This document shows, in pieces, positions 12,726-12,812 of a DNA stretch of 12,812 bases; position 1 is the stretch's first letter; every line of letters begins with the position of its first letter. Under the pieces are notes generated by a model, which searched no databases, was not told the origin of the DNA, and worked only from the letters and a program-made list of their open reading frames with translations. Source of the stretch: Acidobacteriota bacterium (GTDB lineage Bacteria > Acidobacteriota > HRBIN11); NCBI GenBank assembly GCA_030550225.1, contig JAUQPV010000043.1, positions 1 to 12,812 on the forward strand, read 5' to 3'. Position numbers and translations under genes: made by a program.

Positions 12726-12812
12726 GGCTTGGGATGAACGTAGCCCTTCGGCCCATGAGAATGGCGTCAGGACGGCCTTTTCCACCGTCCGAGAAGCCCG
12801 GTTTTTCAAAGA

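Noticed and set aside
12726..12812. N-terminal extension of the dehydrogenase from a TTG at 12809
   Set aside because: The extra 28 residues have no family match, and the ATG at 12725 gives the normal start of the catalytic domain.

Overview
The window is GC-rich, densely coded bacterial chromosome with strong G/C bias at third codon positions and short intergenic gaps. It carries no tRNA, rRNA, CRISPR array, transposase or phage gene that I can see. The housekeeping genes (ssb, PhoH ATPase, PgpH-type HD phosphohydrolase, ybeY, CorC/HlyC-type CBS protein, purE-purC) mark it as bacterial. The order PhoH, 7TM-HD protein, YbeY, CBS protein recurs in several deep-branching and Gram-positive phyla, so the phylum cannot be fixed from this alone.

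Region 1 (95-5814, minus strand) reads as one transcription unit: ssb, phoH, pgpH, ybeY, CBS-domain membrane protein. A good sigma-70-like promoter lies in front of ssb (TTGTCA, 17 bp, TAAAAT), and phoH and pgpH overlap by ATGA. The unit joins single-strand DNA binding, RNA processing (YbeY, PhoH) and a probable cyclic-dinucleotide phosphodiesterase.

Region 2 (5854-9750, plus strand) is the unusual part. It is a self-contained, tightly coupled five-gene cassette: a small unknown protein, a divergent Ser/Thr protein kinase, a PilT/PilU-like motor ATPase with eroded Walker B and arginine-finger segments, a second unknown protein, and a protein with an N-terminal Cys/His zinc-binding cluster. 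Three of the four junctions overlap, two of them reading ATGA or containing one. No pilin, pilus assembly or secretion gene accompanies the ATPase. The kinase N-terminus and the zinc protein both hold a segment that loosely resembles the N-terminal domain of GspE/PilB ATPases. I regard this as a candidate undescribed signalling or motor system. Its function is unknown to me.

Region 3 (9870-12725, minus strand) holds a PurE-PurC fusion with an extra N-terminal domain, and a zinc-dependent medium-chain alcohol dehydrogenase. A rho-independent terminator candidate separates the two.

Five intergenic spaces carry short degenerate tandem arrays of 7- or 8-bp units. One array runs into the 3' end of ybeY and supplies its last codons and stop. 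Two sites share an octamer family in opposite orientation. These arrays are a second layer of structure that the genes do not explain.
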